The notes: generated from the sequence alone by a model not told the origin. A stretch of DNA of 64,000 bases from Arthrobacter sp. S39 (GCF_004320525.1 NZ_SIHX01000002.1:62001-126000), one strand, 5' to 3'; shown: positions 39,865 through 49,651, numbered from the stretch's first letter. Made by a program: numbers and translations.

Positions 39865-42552
39865 ATGTCGTTAATAGGGCGAAGCAAGGAGCTGGACCGG
39901 ATCCTCTCGGTGATCCGGGGCCCAAAGGAATCCGCCCTGACCGTGATTGGACGGCGCGGAGTGGGTAAATCTGCGCTTCTGTCCGAGATCCCGCGGCTTT
40001 CCGACTACCGGACCGTTTTCCTCCGGGCGAGTGCCTCCGAATCAGACTGGCCACTCTCCGGCCTCACCGCATTGCTAAACGGAATCGATGATCCTGTCCT
40101 CAACCGATTTGCCGACGAACTGCTGCGGGATTCCACCGGCGCCCTGGATGTGCCCACGGTCTCCACGATGCTCCTGAATGGGCTCCATCAGCGATCGTCG
40201 TCACGCACTGTTCTAGTCATCGACGATGCCGACCAGCTGGATCCCAGCAGCCAGGCTGTCATCGGATTCCTCGCCCGCCGCCTGGCCGGGACGGACGTGG
40301 CACTGATCACGAGTGTCCGTGAAGATTTGCCGGAGAGCCCATTCGGCGGCCTTCCGGCCATGTATCTGAAGGCGCTGAATTACAACGACACTGTCCGGAT
40401 GCTGGAGTCGATTCCGGCGCGGCATACCGCGACAGCGGCGGTCCACGCGGTAGCCGCCACAACCCAGGGCAACCCGCTTGCTGCCGTCGAGCTTTACACC
40501 TGCCTACTGGAACGCCAGGCCGAGGGGAAATATGCCCTCCCCATTCCGTTGCCCTGCAAGGGGAGCTTCGAGTCCGAATTCGCCGCAACGGTGGGCGGAA
40601 TCACCCCGGCAGCACGGCAGGTCCTTGACCTGATGTCGCTGTCCTGCCGGAGCGACATCGCCACCCTCGAAAGGGTCTGTGGCGAGTTGTGGACGGGGGT
40701 GGACGAGCTGCTGGCCAACGGAATGGTGAGCAGGTCCGGACCCCATCTGCGGATCCAGGACCAGCTTCTGCGGGGCTTCGTGTTTGCCGCCATGACGCCG
40801 GCCATCCGGACCACCAACCACCGTGCCCTGGCGGAAGCCGCCGGGGAGACGGACCCATACGCAAAGCGGTGGCATCTTAGCTTTACGGCCATGGAACGCC
40901 AGACGCCGTTTGGCCTCCTGCGCTTCGCCGTTGACCTGATCCGCAGCGGGGAAGTGTCCTTCGCTGTGGAATACATCGAACGGGCCCTCACCATCAATCC
41001 CTGGGAAGCAGAGACTGCGGCACGGCTCACCACCGTGGCTGAACTGCTGTTCAACAGGGGAGAGTTCGTTTACGCCAGGCGGTACCTGGAATGGGCGCAG
41101 CGCGTGACGCGCAATCCAGCCCTCATCCTGCGTCTGACCGGCCTTGATTTTGAGATCCAGTTCATCCAGGGCGCCGCTGTGCGGTCAAGCATGGTGCTTC
41201 GCCTGGTGAAGGAATTCGGCCAGCATGATCCTGCTTATGCGGCCACCCTGCTCGCCGTCGGGTCGCTGTACTACGCGGAACGGTGGGAGCTGGAAGACGC
41301 GGCCCGCCTGCTCCGCCACGCCGGGCAGTTCCGGGACGCTGCATCCAAGGACTGCCTCGCAGTGACGGACCGCGCCGAACTCCTGATCGAGGCGATCAGC
41401 GGCAACAGCGAGCATTTGGGCCGCAAGCATGACGCCGGCGGTACCGTGGCCACCCTGTTGGTGCAGGGTCGCGCCCTGAGCTACGCAGAGCACCACGAAC
41501 TTGCCCAGGAGGCCTTCGCGATGGTGCGGAACTCCGTTGAGGCGAACAATGTCAACTGGCGGGAAACCGCAGACTACCTGGCCGTGGACAACGAGATCCG
41601 GGCGGGGAATGTGCGGACGGCCGTCCGGCTCATCGAGGACCTCGAACTGACCGAGCCGGAATCCAAGTACCATCGCGGGATGCGGCACATCTTCCGGGTA
41701 TGGCGTGCCCACTCGCTGGGCGACGAGGCGCTGGCTCGGTTTTACGTAGCGGATGCACAACATTTCTCCGGCGCGGAAAGCCACCCGGCCATCACTGCCC
41801 AGCTGGCCGCCTGCCAGGGCCACTTCGCACTGATGCGCGGCAACCTGGCCGAGTCATTCGCACAGTTGTCGCGCGCCGCGGAGATCGGCATGGCCTTCGG
41901 CAACCCGACGCTGCTTCGCTGCGAAGCGGACCTGGTGGAAGTGCTCGTCCGGCTGGGACGGCACCGCGAAGCCACCCAGGTCCTCTACCGCCTGGAAAGC
42001 CGCTCCGTGGGCCTCAGATCCCCGTGGCTGCTCACCGCCGTGGCACGCAGCCGTGCCATGCTTGCCGACGGTGAACACTCGCTCCAGCTGTTCAGCCACG
42101 CACTCGAGAGCAGGAGTGCCCACGACCCCCTGTTGGAACGCGCCCGGACGCTGCTGTGCTACGCGGAGCGGCTGGGTGCGTTCGGCCGGCTGCGGGATGC
42201 CAGAGACGGTCTGCTGCGTGCCAAGGTGATGTTTGACGAGGTCGGCGCCGATGCGTGGACCCAGCACGTGGATTCGCTGCTGCTGGACGAGCGCGTTGAA
42301 CCCGCCCGGGCACCAGGCAACCCTGCCATGCTCATGCTGGCCGATCACGAGCGCGCCCTCGCGCAGATGGTGGCCCGGGGCATGCGCAACAAGGAAATCG
42401 CAGCCACGCTGTACGTCTCCGTGCGGACGGTGGAAGTGCGCCTGACCGCGATCTACCGCAAGCTGGGTGTGGAGTCCCGCGCACAGCTGACCGCCCTCGC
42501 CGCCGGTAAGGATTCCGCTGCCCGGGAACCCTACGTCCTGCCTGTCTTTTAG
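39865..42552 (+). CDS. Large ATP-binding LuxR-family regulator (LAL type)
   Basis: 895 residues. An STAND/AAA ATPase at the N-terminus (SLIGRSKELDRIL, Walker A GRRGVGKS near 34-41, Walker B VLVIDDADQL), helical TPR-like repeats in the middle, and a LuxR helix-turn-helix at the C-terminus (ALAQMVARGMRNKEIAATLY then SVRTVEVRLTAIYRKLGVES). Such MalT-like regulators switch genes on in response to a bound inducer. It lies 155 bp upstream of the glycan operon in the same direction and may control it. ATG 39865 is preferred to 39850 since GGGGA precedes it. Confidence 0.88.
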   Translation: MSLIGRSKELDRILSVIRGPKESALTVIGRRGVGKSALLSEIPRLSDYRTVFLRASASESDWPLSGLTALLNGIDDPVLNRFADELLRDSTGALDVPTVSTMLLNGLHQRSSSRTVLVIDDADQLDPSSQAVIGFLARRLAGTDVALITSVREDLPESPFGGLPAMYLKALNYNDTVRMLESIPARHTATAAVHAVAATTQGNPLAAVELYTCLLERQAEGKYALPIPLPCKGSFESEFAATVGGITPAARQVLDLMSLSCRSDIATLERVCGELWTGVDELLANGMVSRSGPHLRIQDQLLRGFVFAAMTPAIRTTNHRALAEAAGETDPYAKRWHLSFTAMERQTPFGLLRFAVDLIRSGEVSFAVEYIERALTINPWEAETAARLTTVAELLFNRGEFVYARRYLEWAQRVTRNPALILRLTGLDFEIQFIQGAAVRSSMVLRLVKEFGQHDPAYAATLLAVGSLYYAERWELEDAARLLRHAGQFRDAASKDCLAVTDRAELLIEAISGNSEHLGRKHDAGGTVATLLVQGRALSYAEHHELAQEAFAMVRNSVEANNVNWRETADYLAVDNEIRAGNVRTAVRLIEDLELTEPESKYHRGMRHIFRVWRAHSLGDEALARFYVADAQHFSGAESHPAITAQLAACQGHFALMRGNLAESFAQLSRAAEIGMAFGNPTLLRCEADLVEVLVRLGRHREATQVLYRLESRSVGLRSPWLLTAVARSRAMLADGEHSLQLFSHALESRSAHDPLLERARTLLCYAERLGAFGRLRDARDGLLRAKVMFDEVGADAWTQHVDSLLLDERVEPARAPGNPAMLMLADHERALAQMVARGMRNKEIAATLYVSVRTVEVRLTAIYRKLGVESRAQLTALAAGKDSAAREPYVLPVF

Positions 42553-42562
42553 GGACAAAACA

Positions 42563-42574
42563 CTGCAATTGCAG
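42563..42574. promoter_or_regulatory. Palindrome between the LuxR gene and the glycan operon
   Basis: CTGCAATTGCAG is a perfect 12-bp palindrome 134 bp before the operon start. It is a candidate operator; no clear terminator separates regulator and operon. Confidence 0.35.
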
Positions 42575-42707
42575 GTACCCGCAGTATCCACACTGTTCCC
42601 TTCCCTGTACCACAAAGCGCCCGCTGTTCCCCGTAATAACCGCCGTTTCCGGGCTAATTTTGCTTCACAAGCAGGACCCAAAACGGACTTTGCGGGAAGC
42701 GATCATC

Positions 42708-44291
42708 ATGGCGGAAATTCCAGTAGCCCCCTTCCGGAGTGGGGCCTTTGACTGGCCGGCTGAACCCCTGGCCGCGCAAAGGACCGCAACCTCGCCACTG
42801 CGTTCACCGGAGGCCTCAGCGAAACGGACTCTGCTGCCACCGGATGCCGTCCCGGCGAAGCCCGGGCGCAAGGCGACGGCAGCGTGGATCTCCACGCATA
42901 TCAATCTTCTGCGCGTCACTGATGCAGTGATGGTCTCCGGCGCCGTGTTCGCCGGGTTGCTGATCTCCGGCGTCGGATTCACCCCACGGATTGAGAGCGA
43001 GGCAGGCGGAGTCCTCATTGCCGCCACGGTCACGCTGCTCTGGCTCATGGCACTGGAAATTTATCGGACCCGTGACTCCAAAGTCCTGGGTGTCGGCGCG
43101 GACGAGTACAAGCGCGTCGCCTCCGCAACCCTGCGGATCTTTGGGCTGATGGCCATCGCCGCCGTGGTGTTTTCGGTCCATGGCGGGGCCGCGTTCGTTA
43201 CCGTTTCCCTGCCGCTGGGGCTGGTGGCCCTGACCGGCAACCGCTGGGTGTTCCGGCGCCGGCTCACCAGGGAAAAGGCCCGCGGACACCACCTCTCCAG
43301 GGCCATCGTGGTGGGGGAACCTGAGGAAGTTCGCTATGTGGTCCAACAGATAGCCAGGAAATCCGGTCCTGTGTACAAGATCCTGGGAGTCTGCCTCCCC
43401 GGTGCCCGGCGCGGGGCCAGCCTGCGCGTGGATGGCCAGCAGATCCCAGTTCTTTCCTCCACCGACGACATCGCCCGGACCGCGCGGCTGTCTGACGCTG
43501 ACGCGGTCATCGTTGCGGGTCCGCTGCCCGGCGGAAACAGGTTTATCCGCGAACTCGGCTGGAAGCTGGAGGAATGCGCGGCGGAGATGGTCCTTGCTGC
43601 CACCCTCACCAACGTTGCGGGTCCCCGCATCCACTGGCGCCCGGTGGAAGGACTCCCCCTCATGCACGTGGACATTCCCCAGTACTCGGGGGCGAAACAT
43701 GCGCTGAAGCGGGTCATGGATGTGGCGGTGGCGCTGGCTGCCCTCCTCGCGCTGTCGCCGCTGCTCCTGGTGCTTTCCGTGATTGTGCGGCTGGACAGTC
43801 CAGGTCCGGTATTTTTCCGGCAGGACAGGGTCGGCAAGGACGGCACCAGGTTCGGGATGTTCAAGTTCCGGTCCATGGTGGTGGACGCCGAGGCCCGCCT
43901 GGCGGCACTCACTCAGCAGAACGAAGGTGCCGGGGTGCTGTTCAAGCTGCGCGACGATCCGCGGGTCACGCGGTGCGGGCGCTGGATGCGGAAGTACTCG
44001 CTCGATGAACTGCCGCAGCTCTGGAACGTGGTGCTCGGCAACATGAGCATGGTGGGGCCCCGCCCGCCGCTGGACCGGGAAGTCAACGGATACGAACGCC
44101 ACACCCACCGCCGATTGCTCATCAAGCCGGGCATCACCGGCCTCTGGCAAATCAACGGCCGCTCGGACCTTTCCTGGGACGAGGCAGTGCGGCTGGACCT
44201 CTATTACGTCGAGAACTGGTCCATCGCCGGGGACCTGCTGATCCTGTGGCGGACGTTCCGCGCAGTGTTCCGCCCTTCCGGCGCCTACTAG
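42708..44291 (+). CDS. Polyprenyl glycosylphosphotransferase (WbaP/CpsE type)
   Basis: 527-residue membrane enzyme starting exopolysaccharide synthesis by moving a sugar-1-phosphate onto undecaprenyl phosphate. Layout: hydrophobic N-terminal half with four or five helices, a Rossmann-like region ([13 protein letters not shown]), one more helix ([21 protein letters not shown]), and the C-terminal sugar transferase domain ([68 protein letters not shown]). First gene of a four-gene operon with oxidoreductase, DegT-like and NeuD-like genes. Confidence 0.92.
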   Translation: MAEIPVAPFRSGAFDWPAEPLAAQRTATSPLRSPEASAKRTLLPPDAVPAKPGRKATAAWISTHINLLRVTDAVMVSGAVFAGLLISGVGFTPRIESEAGGVLIAATVTLLWLMALEIYRTRDSKVLGVGADEYKRVASATLRIFGLMAIAAVVFSVHGGAAFVTVSLPLGLVALTGNRWVFRRRLTREKARGHHLSRAIVVGEPEEVRYVVQQIARKSGPVYKILGVCLPGARRGASLRVDGQQIPVLSSTDDIARTARLSDADAVIVAGPLPGGNRFIRELGWKLEECAAEMVLAATLTNVAGPRIHWRPVEGLPLMHVDIPQYSGAKHALKRVMDVAVALAALLALSPLLLVLSVIVRLDSPGPVFFRQDRVGKDGTRFGMFKFRSMVVDAEARLAALTQQNEGAGVLFKLRDDPRVTRCGRWMRKYSLDELPQLWNVVLGNMSMVGPRPPLDREVNGYERHTHRRLLIKPGITGLWQINGRSDLSWDEAVRLDLYYVENWSIAGDLLILWRTFRAVFRPSGAY

Positions 44292-44314
44292 ACCGGGCGA
44301 GAGGAAAGAAAGAC

Positions 44315-45454
44315 ATGAAAAGCTTCATTGATCCGTTTCACACACCGGCCCATCGGCAGCCCGCCCGAAAACTGACAATCGCCGTCGTCGGTGCCGGATA
44401 CTGGGGCCCGAACCTGGCCCGCAACCTTCAGGCGAGTCCGGTCTGGGACCTGGTTGCCATCTGCGATGTGAACGCCGAACGTGCGCGCGCACTGGGTACC
44501 CCGTTCACCGACGTTGCCATCGTCGAATCCCTTGATGAACTGCTCGACACTTTTGAGGTGGATGCGGTTGCCATCGCGACCCCGGCCCGCGCCCATTACG
44601 GGACGGTCATGACGGCCCTCCGGGCAGGAAAGCACGTTCTCGTTGAGGAGCCGATGGCCGACAGCCTTGAGCACGGACTTGAGATGGTGGCGCAGGCGCA
44701 GGCCAACGGGCTGGTGCTGATGGTTGACCACACCCATTGCTACTCGCCGGCGGTGCTGAAGATGCAGGAACTGGTGCAGGCCGGCTCGCTGGGTGACATT
44801 CTTTTTCTGGACTCCACCCGGATAAACCTGAGTCTGGAGCAACCCGAAGTTGACGTATTTTGGGACCTCGCCCCGCACGACCTCGCGATTCTGGATTTCG
44901 TGCTTCCCCAGGGCCTGAATCCGATCGAGGTCTCCGCATTTGGGGGTGACCCGCTTGGTACCGGGCGGAACTGTGTTGGCCACTTGAACTTCAGGCTCCG
45001 AAACGATGGCGCGGCCCACTTGCACGTGAACCTGTTGAGCCCCACCAAAATACGGCAGATGATCATCGGCGGCTCGCTCAGGACATTGGTCTGGGACGAC
45101 CTGAACCCGAAGCAGCGGCTCAGCGTTTTTGACAGGAGCGTCTCGCTGGACCGGTCACCAAAGTCGGCCAGCGAAAAGAGGACATCCGCCACCGCATTCA
45201 GAATGGGCGACATCTGGTCTCCCGCCCTGCCGGAGCGCGAGCCCCTGGGCCAGGTCATTGAGGAGCTGGAATTCTGCATCCGCAACAAGCGTGAGTCACG
45301 CACCGGCTGGGATTCGGCATTGCGCATTCTCGCGGTGTTGGAAGCGGCCACGCGGAGCCTCAGCCGTGATGGCCAGACATCGCTTGTCGCCAACACCGAA
45401 CTCGCAGACTCAGCCCTTGCGGGGGCCGAGATCCGGCACGGGCGTGCACTTTGA
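44315..45454 (+). CDS. Gfo/Idh/MocA-family sugar oxidoreductase with altered EKP motif
   Basis: 379 residues. The N-terminal Rossmann fold starts TIAVVGAGYWGPNLARNL (Gly26-Ala-Gly-Tyr-Trp-Gly31), as in WlbA/WbpB sugar 3-dehydrogenases. The Lys of the family EKP motif is replaced by Glu (VEEPMA, Glu112). The downstream catalytic pair is kept as Asp184 and His188 in DLAPHDL. Probably binds a nucleotide sugar, but dehydrogenase activity is doubtful. GAGGAAAG before the ATG; 23 bp after the transferase gene. Confidence 0.88.
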   Translation: MKSFIDPFHTPAHRQPARKLTIAVVGAGYWGPNLARNLQASPVWDLVAICDVNAERARALGTPFTDVAIVESLDELLDTFEVDAVAIATPARAHYGTVMTALRAGKHVLVEEPMADSLEHGLEMVAQAQANGLVLMVDHTHCYSPAVLKMQELVQAGSLGDILFLDSTRINLSLEQPEVDVFWDLAPHDLAILDFVLPQGLNPIEVSAFGGDPLGTGRNCVGHLNFRLRNDGAAHLHVNLLSPTKIRQMIIGGSLRTLVWDDLNPKQRLSVFDRSVSLDRSPKSASEKRTSATAFRMGDIWSPALPEREPLGQVIEELEFCIRNKRESRTGWDSALRILAVLEAATRSLSRDGQTSLVANTELADSALAGAEIRHGRAL

Positions 45455-45520
45455 GCGGCCGACCGGACATTTGTGCAAACAACAAGGACGAGACCGCCGA
45501 GAGAAGGAAGTTGGTGTCCC

Positions 45521-46687
45521 ATGACTGCTGAAACAGTCCTCGCCGGGATTAGCGTGATGAAGCCGTGGCTCGGTGATGAAGAAGTACGTGCACTGGCAGA
45601 CGTTGTGGCCTCCGGCTCGATAGCCCAAGGGCCGAAGGTCAAGGAGTTCGAGGGCAACTTCAGCTCCTCGCAGGGTGTCCGCTACGCCGTCGCGACCTCG
45701 AACTGCACGTCGGCACTGCACCTGGCCCTGATAGTGGCGGGCATCGGGCCCGGTGACGATGTGGTGGTGCCGTCGCTGTCATTTGTTTCCACGGCGAATG
45801 CGGTGACTTATGTAGGTGCACGTCCGGTGTTCTGTGACGTCGACCCTGCCACAGGCAACGTGACTGCCGAGACCATCCATGCGGCGCTCACCCTGGACAC
45901 CCGTGCCGTGATCGTGGTGGACCAAGGCGGTGTTCCGGTGGATCTGGACCCGATCCGCGAATTGTGTGACCGGCATGAGATCACCGTCATCGAGAACGCC
46001 GCCTGCGCAATAGGCTCCACATATAAGGGCAGCCCCGTGGGCACCGGTGCTGACGTGACTGTGTGGTCCTTCGACGAGCAGAACATCATGACAACCGGCG
46101 AGGGCGGCATGCTCACGACCCGCCGCGCTGACTGGGCTGCCCGGGCGCGAACGCTCCGCGACAACGCGAGGAGCGTTTCGGGCATGGACCGTCGTGAATC
46201 GCTGACGGAACTGCCCGAGGTCTACCTTGAGATCGGCTACAACTACCGGATGAGTGACCTTCAGGCCGCCGTCGGAATCGTCCAGCTGGCCCGACTCGCC
46301 CAGGTTGTGGAGCGGCGGCGGGTACTCGCCGGCCGGTACGTTGCCGGCCTGGCCGGCCTGAGGGGTTTACGTTTCGTGGCGGATCCGCCGTATGGCACCA
46401 CCAACTTCCAGTCCTTCTGGGTTGAGGTCCTGCCGGGGTTTCCTGTCAGCCGTGAGGAGTTGCTGGGCCGGCTGGCAGACTCCGGCATCTCCGCCAGGCG
46501 GGCGCTCATGGCGGCGCACCGCCAGCAGGCATACCGTTGGCGCGACACCGGCAACGCAAGGCTGCAGCACACCGAGCGCCTGACCGACCGGACACTCATC
46601 CTGCCCGTCTTCCACGAGTTGGACACTGTCAGCATGAACCGTGTCATGAACACCATCCATGCCGCCGCCAACGGGGTGGGCAGGTGA
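45521..46687 (+). CDS. DegT/DnrJ/EryC1/StrS-family protein lacking PLP lysine
   Basis: 388 residues with the complete fold of sugar aminotransferases (SIAQGPKVKEFE, TSNCTSALHLAL, PSLSFVSTANAVTYVGA, FCDVDPATGNV, MSDLQAAVGIVQL). However, two key residues differ: the Schiff-base Lys position is Asn188 (SFDEQNIMTTGEGG, where Lys is expected), and the Asp that holds the PLP ring nitrogen is Asn159 (VIENAA instead of VIEDAA). Normal transamination is therefore unlikely; it may be a pseudoenzyme or a non-PLP binding protein. Overlaps the acetyltransferase gene by 4 nt. Confidence 0.88.
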   Translation: MTAETVLAGISVMKPWLGDEEVRALADVVASGSIAQGPKVKEFEGNFSSSQGVRYAVATSNCTSALHLALIVAGIGPGDDVVVPSLSFVSTANAVTYVGARPVFCDVDPATGNVTAETIHAALTLDTRAVIVVDQGGVPVDLDPIRELCDRHEITVIENAACAIGSTYKGSPVGTGADVTVWSFDEQNIMTTGEGGMLTTRRADWAARARTLRDNARSVSGMDRRESLTELPEVYLEIGYNYRMSDLQAAVGIVQLARLAQVVERRRVLAGRYVAGLAGLRGLRFVADPPYGTTNFQSFWVEVLPGFPVSREELLGRLADSGISARRALMAAHRQQAYRWRDTGNARLQHTERLTDRTLILPVFHELDTVSMNRVMNTIHAAANGVGR

Positions 46688-47343
46688 GCGAGCTAATTCT
46701 CATCGCTGCGAGCGGGCTGGCCCGCGAGGTCTTGGCGATGGTCCGCAGCAGCGGCCAGTACGACGTCGTCGGGCTGCTCGATGACGACAAGGAGATGGCT
46801 GGTGTCACCGTGGACGGGGCGCCTGTCCTGGGGACAATCGACGACGCACCCAAGTACACCCACGCCTTTGTGCTGGTGTGTCTGGGCTCCGGAAAGGCGC
46901 GGGAGGCAGTGGTGGAGCGGCTCACGGCGATGGGATTGCACGAGACGCGGTACGCCACCGCGATCGACCCTTCTGTCCAGTGCCCGGAGGGATGCCGGAT
47001 CGGCCGGGGCAGTATCCTGCTCCGCAACGTGACCCTGACGGCGTCGGTGACGCTGGGTTCGCACGTTGTGGCCATGCCATCGGTAACGTTCACGCATGAC
47101 GACGACGTGGCGGATTTCGCCACGTTCGCTGCGGGAGTGTCGTTGGGCGGCGGGGTCCGGGTTGGCCGGGCCGCTTACCTAGGTATGAATTCCAGCGTCC
47201 GGGAACGGACGTCGGTGGGTGCCTACGCCACGGTTGGGATGGGTGCCGCAGTGCTTAGCAACGTGCCCGACGGTGAGACCTGGGTAGGCGTTCCGGCCCA
47301 TGAAATCGACCGCGAAATTTTCTGCTTTGGGAGCGGACGATGA
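46684..47343 (+). CDS. NeuD/PglD-like sugar O-/N-acyltransferase
   Basis: 219 residues: an N-terminal Rossmann-like domain (LILIAASGLAREVLAMVRSS, VVGLLDD) and a left-handed beta-helix with hexapeptide repeats (IGRGSILLRNVTLTASVTLGSHVV, GVSLGGGVRVGRAAYLG, VGAYATVGMGAAV), the layout of NeuD/PglD acyl-CoA-dependent transferases working on sugars. GTG 46684 overlaps the previous stop (GTGA). It would acylate an amino sugar for the glycan assembled by the operon. Only a weak hairpin (GTGCCGGT 47344-47351 / ACCGGCAC 47372-47379) follows. Confidence 0.88.
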   Translation: MSELILIAASGLAREVLAMVRSSGQYDVVGLLDDDKEMAGVTVDGAPVLGTIDDAPKYTHAFVLVCLGSGKAREAVVERLTAMGLHETRYATAIDPSVQCPEGCRIGRGSILLRNVTLTASVTLGSHVVAMPSVTFTHDDDVADFATFAAGVSLGGGVRVGRAAYLGMNSSVRERTSVGAYATVGMGAAVLSNVPDGETWVGVPAHEIDREIFCFGSGR

Positions 47344-47389
47344 GTGCCGGTGATTGAAGCCCGGATCCCATACCGGCACACCTGCCGGC

Positions 47390-48706
47390 CTAGGCAGCCG
47401 TCCGGAAAAACAGCTCCGTGACCGCGGCCAGCCGCTGCGGGTCCTCCACACCGCAGAGCTCTCGCGCGGAGTGCATCGAAAGCAGCGGAACTCCGACGTC
47501 GACAGTCCGGATCCCCAGCCGGGTGGCGGTCAGCGGGCCGATGGTTGACCCGCACGGCATCACATTGTTGGACACGAATTCCTGGTAAGGCACCTTCGCC
47601 TCCCCACAGAGCCGGGCCCAGAATGCCGCACCGTTGGCGTCGGTGGCGTACCGCTGGTTGGCATTGATCTTCAGCAGCGGACCGCCGTTGAGCACCGGGT
47701 GGTTGGCGGGATCGTGCCGCTCGGCGTAGTTGGGGTGGACTGCATGGCCCGCATCCGCGGATACACAGAACGACGCCGCCAGCGCCTGACGCCGCTGGCT
47801 CACTGTTGCGCCGAGGCCGTCGGAGATCCGCACCAGGACGTCCTCCAGGATCGGTCCGCAGGCACCGGAACGGGAGTTGGAGCCGATTTCCTCGTGGTCG
47901 AACGCCGCCAGGACGGCGATGGGGGAGCCGGCACCGGCAGCCCCGCCGGAAGAAGAACCATGCGCAATCAGCGCCGCCAGCCCCGCGTGCGTCGCCGAAA
48001 GGTTGTCCAGCCGCCCGGAGGCGAAGAACTCCCCCTTGCCCCCGAAAACCGCAGGTGGCTGTGTGTCCGCAATAACGACGTCGTACCCGCCAATCCCGGC
48101 AGGATCAACCGAGGCGCCTCCAGGCACATGCGAGGCCAAAACAGCCAGCAGGTCCACGTCAGCCGGGTTGCCCAGCCCCCACACGGGATTCATGTGCCGC
48201 TGTTTGTCGAGCGTGAGCCCGTCGTTCACGGCGCGGTCCAGGTGGATGGCCAGCTGCGGGAAGCGCAGCATCGGGCCGGTGGCCGTGAGGTGCTGCGTGC
48301 CGTCCAGCATGACCAGCCGGCCGGCCAGCTGCAGCTCCCGGTCCAGCCAGGAATTCAGCAGCGGCCCGCCGTAGACCTCGACGCCGGCCTGCAGCCAGCC
48401 GTGGGCACCGGTGGTGGGCTTGGGCTTGAGTTTGAAGGACGGGGAGTCCGTGTGCGCCCCCAGGATGTTGAACCCGGTGGTGGGTCCGGCGCCTTCCGGA
48501 ACCACCCAGGCAATCAGGGCGCCGTCGCGGACGATGTAGAACGAGCCCGCGCCGCCTTCCCAGGGTTCCAGCTCGTCCAAGCCCGTGAAACCCGCCTCGT
48601 CCAGCCGGCGTGCGGCCTCGTGGACGGCGTGAAAGCTCGACGGCGACGCGCTGACGTACGCGCCAAGGTCCCGGATGTGGTCTGCGGCGCTGGAATTCGA
48701 AGGCAT
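47390..48706 (-). CDS. apeB: M18-family aminopeptidase
   Basis: 438 residues. Cytoplasmic zinc aminopeptidase preferring acidic N-termini (aspartyl aminopeptidase type). Metal and catalytic motifs: GAHTDSPSFKLKP near 80-95, AAFDHEEIGSNSRSGACGP near 265-285, and SMHSARELCG near the C-terminus. ATG 48706 is 7 nt after TAGACT (48714-48719). The preceding operon ends convergent to it. Confidence 0.93.
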   Translation of the reverse strand: MPSNSSAADHIRDLGAYVSASPSSFHAVHEAARRLDEAGFTGLDELEPWEGGAGSFYIVRDGALIAWVVPEGAGPTTGFNILGAHTDSPSFKLKPKPTTGAHGWLQAGVEVYGGPLLNSWLDRELQLAGRLVMLDGTQHLTATGPMLRFPQLAIHLDRAVNDGLTLDKQRHMNPVWGLGNPADVDLLAVLASHVPGGASVDPAGIGGYDVVIADTQPPAVFGGKGEFFASGRLDNLSATHAGLAALIAHGSSSGGAAGAGSPIAVLAAFDHEEIGSNSRSGACGPILEDVLVRISDGLGATVSQRRQALAASFCVSADAGHAVHPNYAERHDPANHPVLNGGPLLKINANQRYATDANGAAFWARLCGEAKVPYQEFVSNNVMPCGSTIGPLTATRLGIRTVDVGVPLLSMHSARELCGVEDPQRLAAVTELFFRTAA

Positions 48707-48713
48707 GGTCTCG

Positions 48714-48719
48714 AGTCTA
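48714..48719 (-). promoter_or_regulatory. -10 element (leaderless) of the M18 aminopeptidase gene
   Basis: TAGACT on the minus strand, 7 nt before the ATG. Confidence 0.4.
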
Positions 48720-48760
48720 ACGCCGGGCCCAGACAGGGCCCGGCAGCCTGCCACGGCTTT

Positions 48761-49651
48761 CTAGACGGTCACATTCAGACCGGCCGTATACCCGGCGGAG
48801 GCCGATCCGGCCATGGTGGCCAGCTGGTAGATGCCACCGTCGTCACCGAAGACGTTGTCCGACTTCAGCGTCGTCCGGGGAAAGTTCCGGGCGCTCGTCT
48901 CGTAGCCGGCGGTGGCATAAACGTCGTCACAGGCGGCCTGGGTCAGGGCGACCTGGGATACCGCCAGCACCTGCCCCGCCGCCGTCGCGTTGCTCATGGA
49001 TTCGAACACCTCAAAGTGGATGTGCGGCCAGCGGCCGGAGTAGGCGCCCGGGAAAATGGAAGTGAACGTGACCTGCCCGTTGGAGTCTGCTTCCTGGACG
49101 CCGCGGAGATAGTTTTCGTTGGCGAGGCCGGAGTCGTACATGGAGTATTTTCCGTCCCGGTCGCAGTGCCAGGCGTAGACGGCCGCTCCGGCCAGGGGAA
49201 CACAGCCGTTTGAGTTGTCGAGCAGCGTCAGCGTGAGGGTCAGCGGCACGCCTTCGGCCTTGGCGGACCCTGTCCCGAAGCTGGAGGTAATGTCCTGCCG
49301 GACCACGCCGGAGGTTTCCAGGACGTTGGGCCCGTTGGAGCCGTCCCCGGGGTACGGCCCGGCGGTTTCCTGCGGGATTTCCGCCGTGCATTCGGCGATC
49401 GCCCGGGTCAGGGTGGGCGTCGCGGATGGTGAGGCGGCGGCCGTCGCGGTCGCGGTGGACGTTGCCGTGGCGGTAGCGGTCGACGCCGGTGTGCTGGCTG
49501 TGGAGGTCGACCCGCCGGGCGTGCAGGCAGCCAGCGCCACAGCCGCACCGCCTGCACCGAAGAACATGCCCAGCGAGCGGCGGCTCATCAGAGTGGACAG
49601 GTCGAATTCGAGGCCACGGTCGTGGTTGGGGTGGGGCTGGTGATTGGTCAT
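48761..49651 (-). CDS. Intradiol dioxygenase-like exported lipoprotein
   Basis: 296 residues. The N-terminus has a twin-arginine-like motif (MSRRSLGMFFGAGG) and a lipobox ending AAC (near residue 43), then a Thr/Ala/Ser-rich linker and a domain of the intradiol ring-cleavage dioxygenase fold: GPYPGDGS, AAVYAWHCDRDGKYSMYD and TSIFPGAYSGRWPHIHFEVF. Two Tyr and HIH could hold iron. Exported, not part of a catechol pathway here; the substrate is unknown. Start 49651 gives the compact signal; 49663 is possible. Confidence 0.85.
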   Translation of the reverse strand: MTNHQPHPNHDRGLEFDLSTLMSRRSLGMFFGAGGAAVALAACTPGGSTSTASTPASTATATATSTATATAAASPSATPTLTRAIAECTAEIPQETAGPYPGDGSNGPNVLETSGVVRQDITSSFGTGSAKAEGVPLTLTLTLLDNSNGCVPLAGAAVYAWHCDRDGKYSMYDSGLANENYLRGVQEADSNGQVTFTSIFPGAYSGRWPHIHFEVFESMSNATAAGQVLAVSQVALTQAACDDVYATAGYETSARNFPRTTLKSDNVFGDDGGIYQLATMAGSASAGYTAGLNVTV

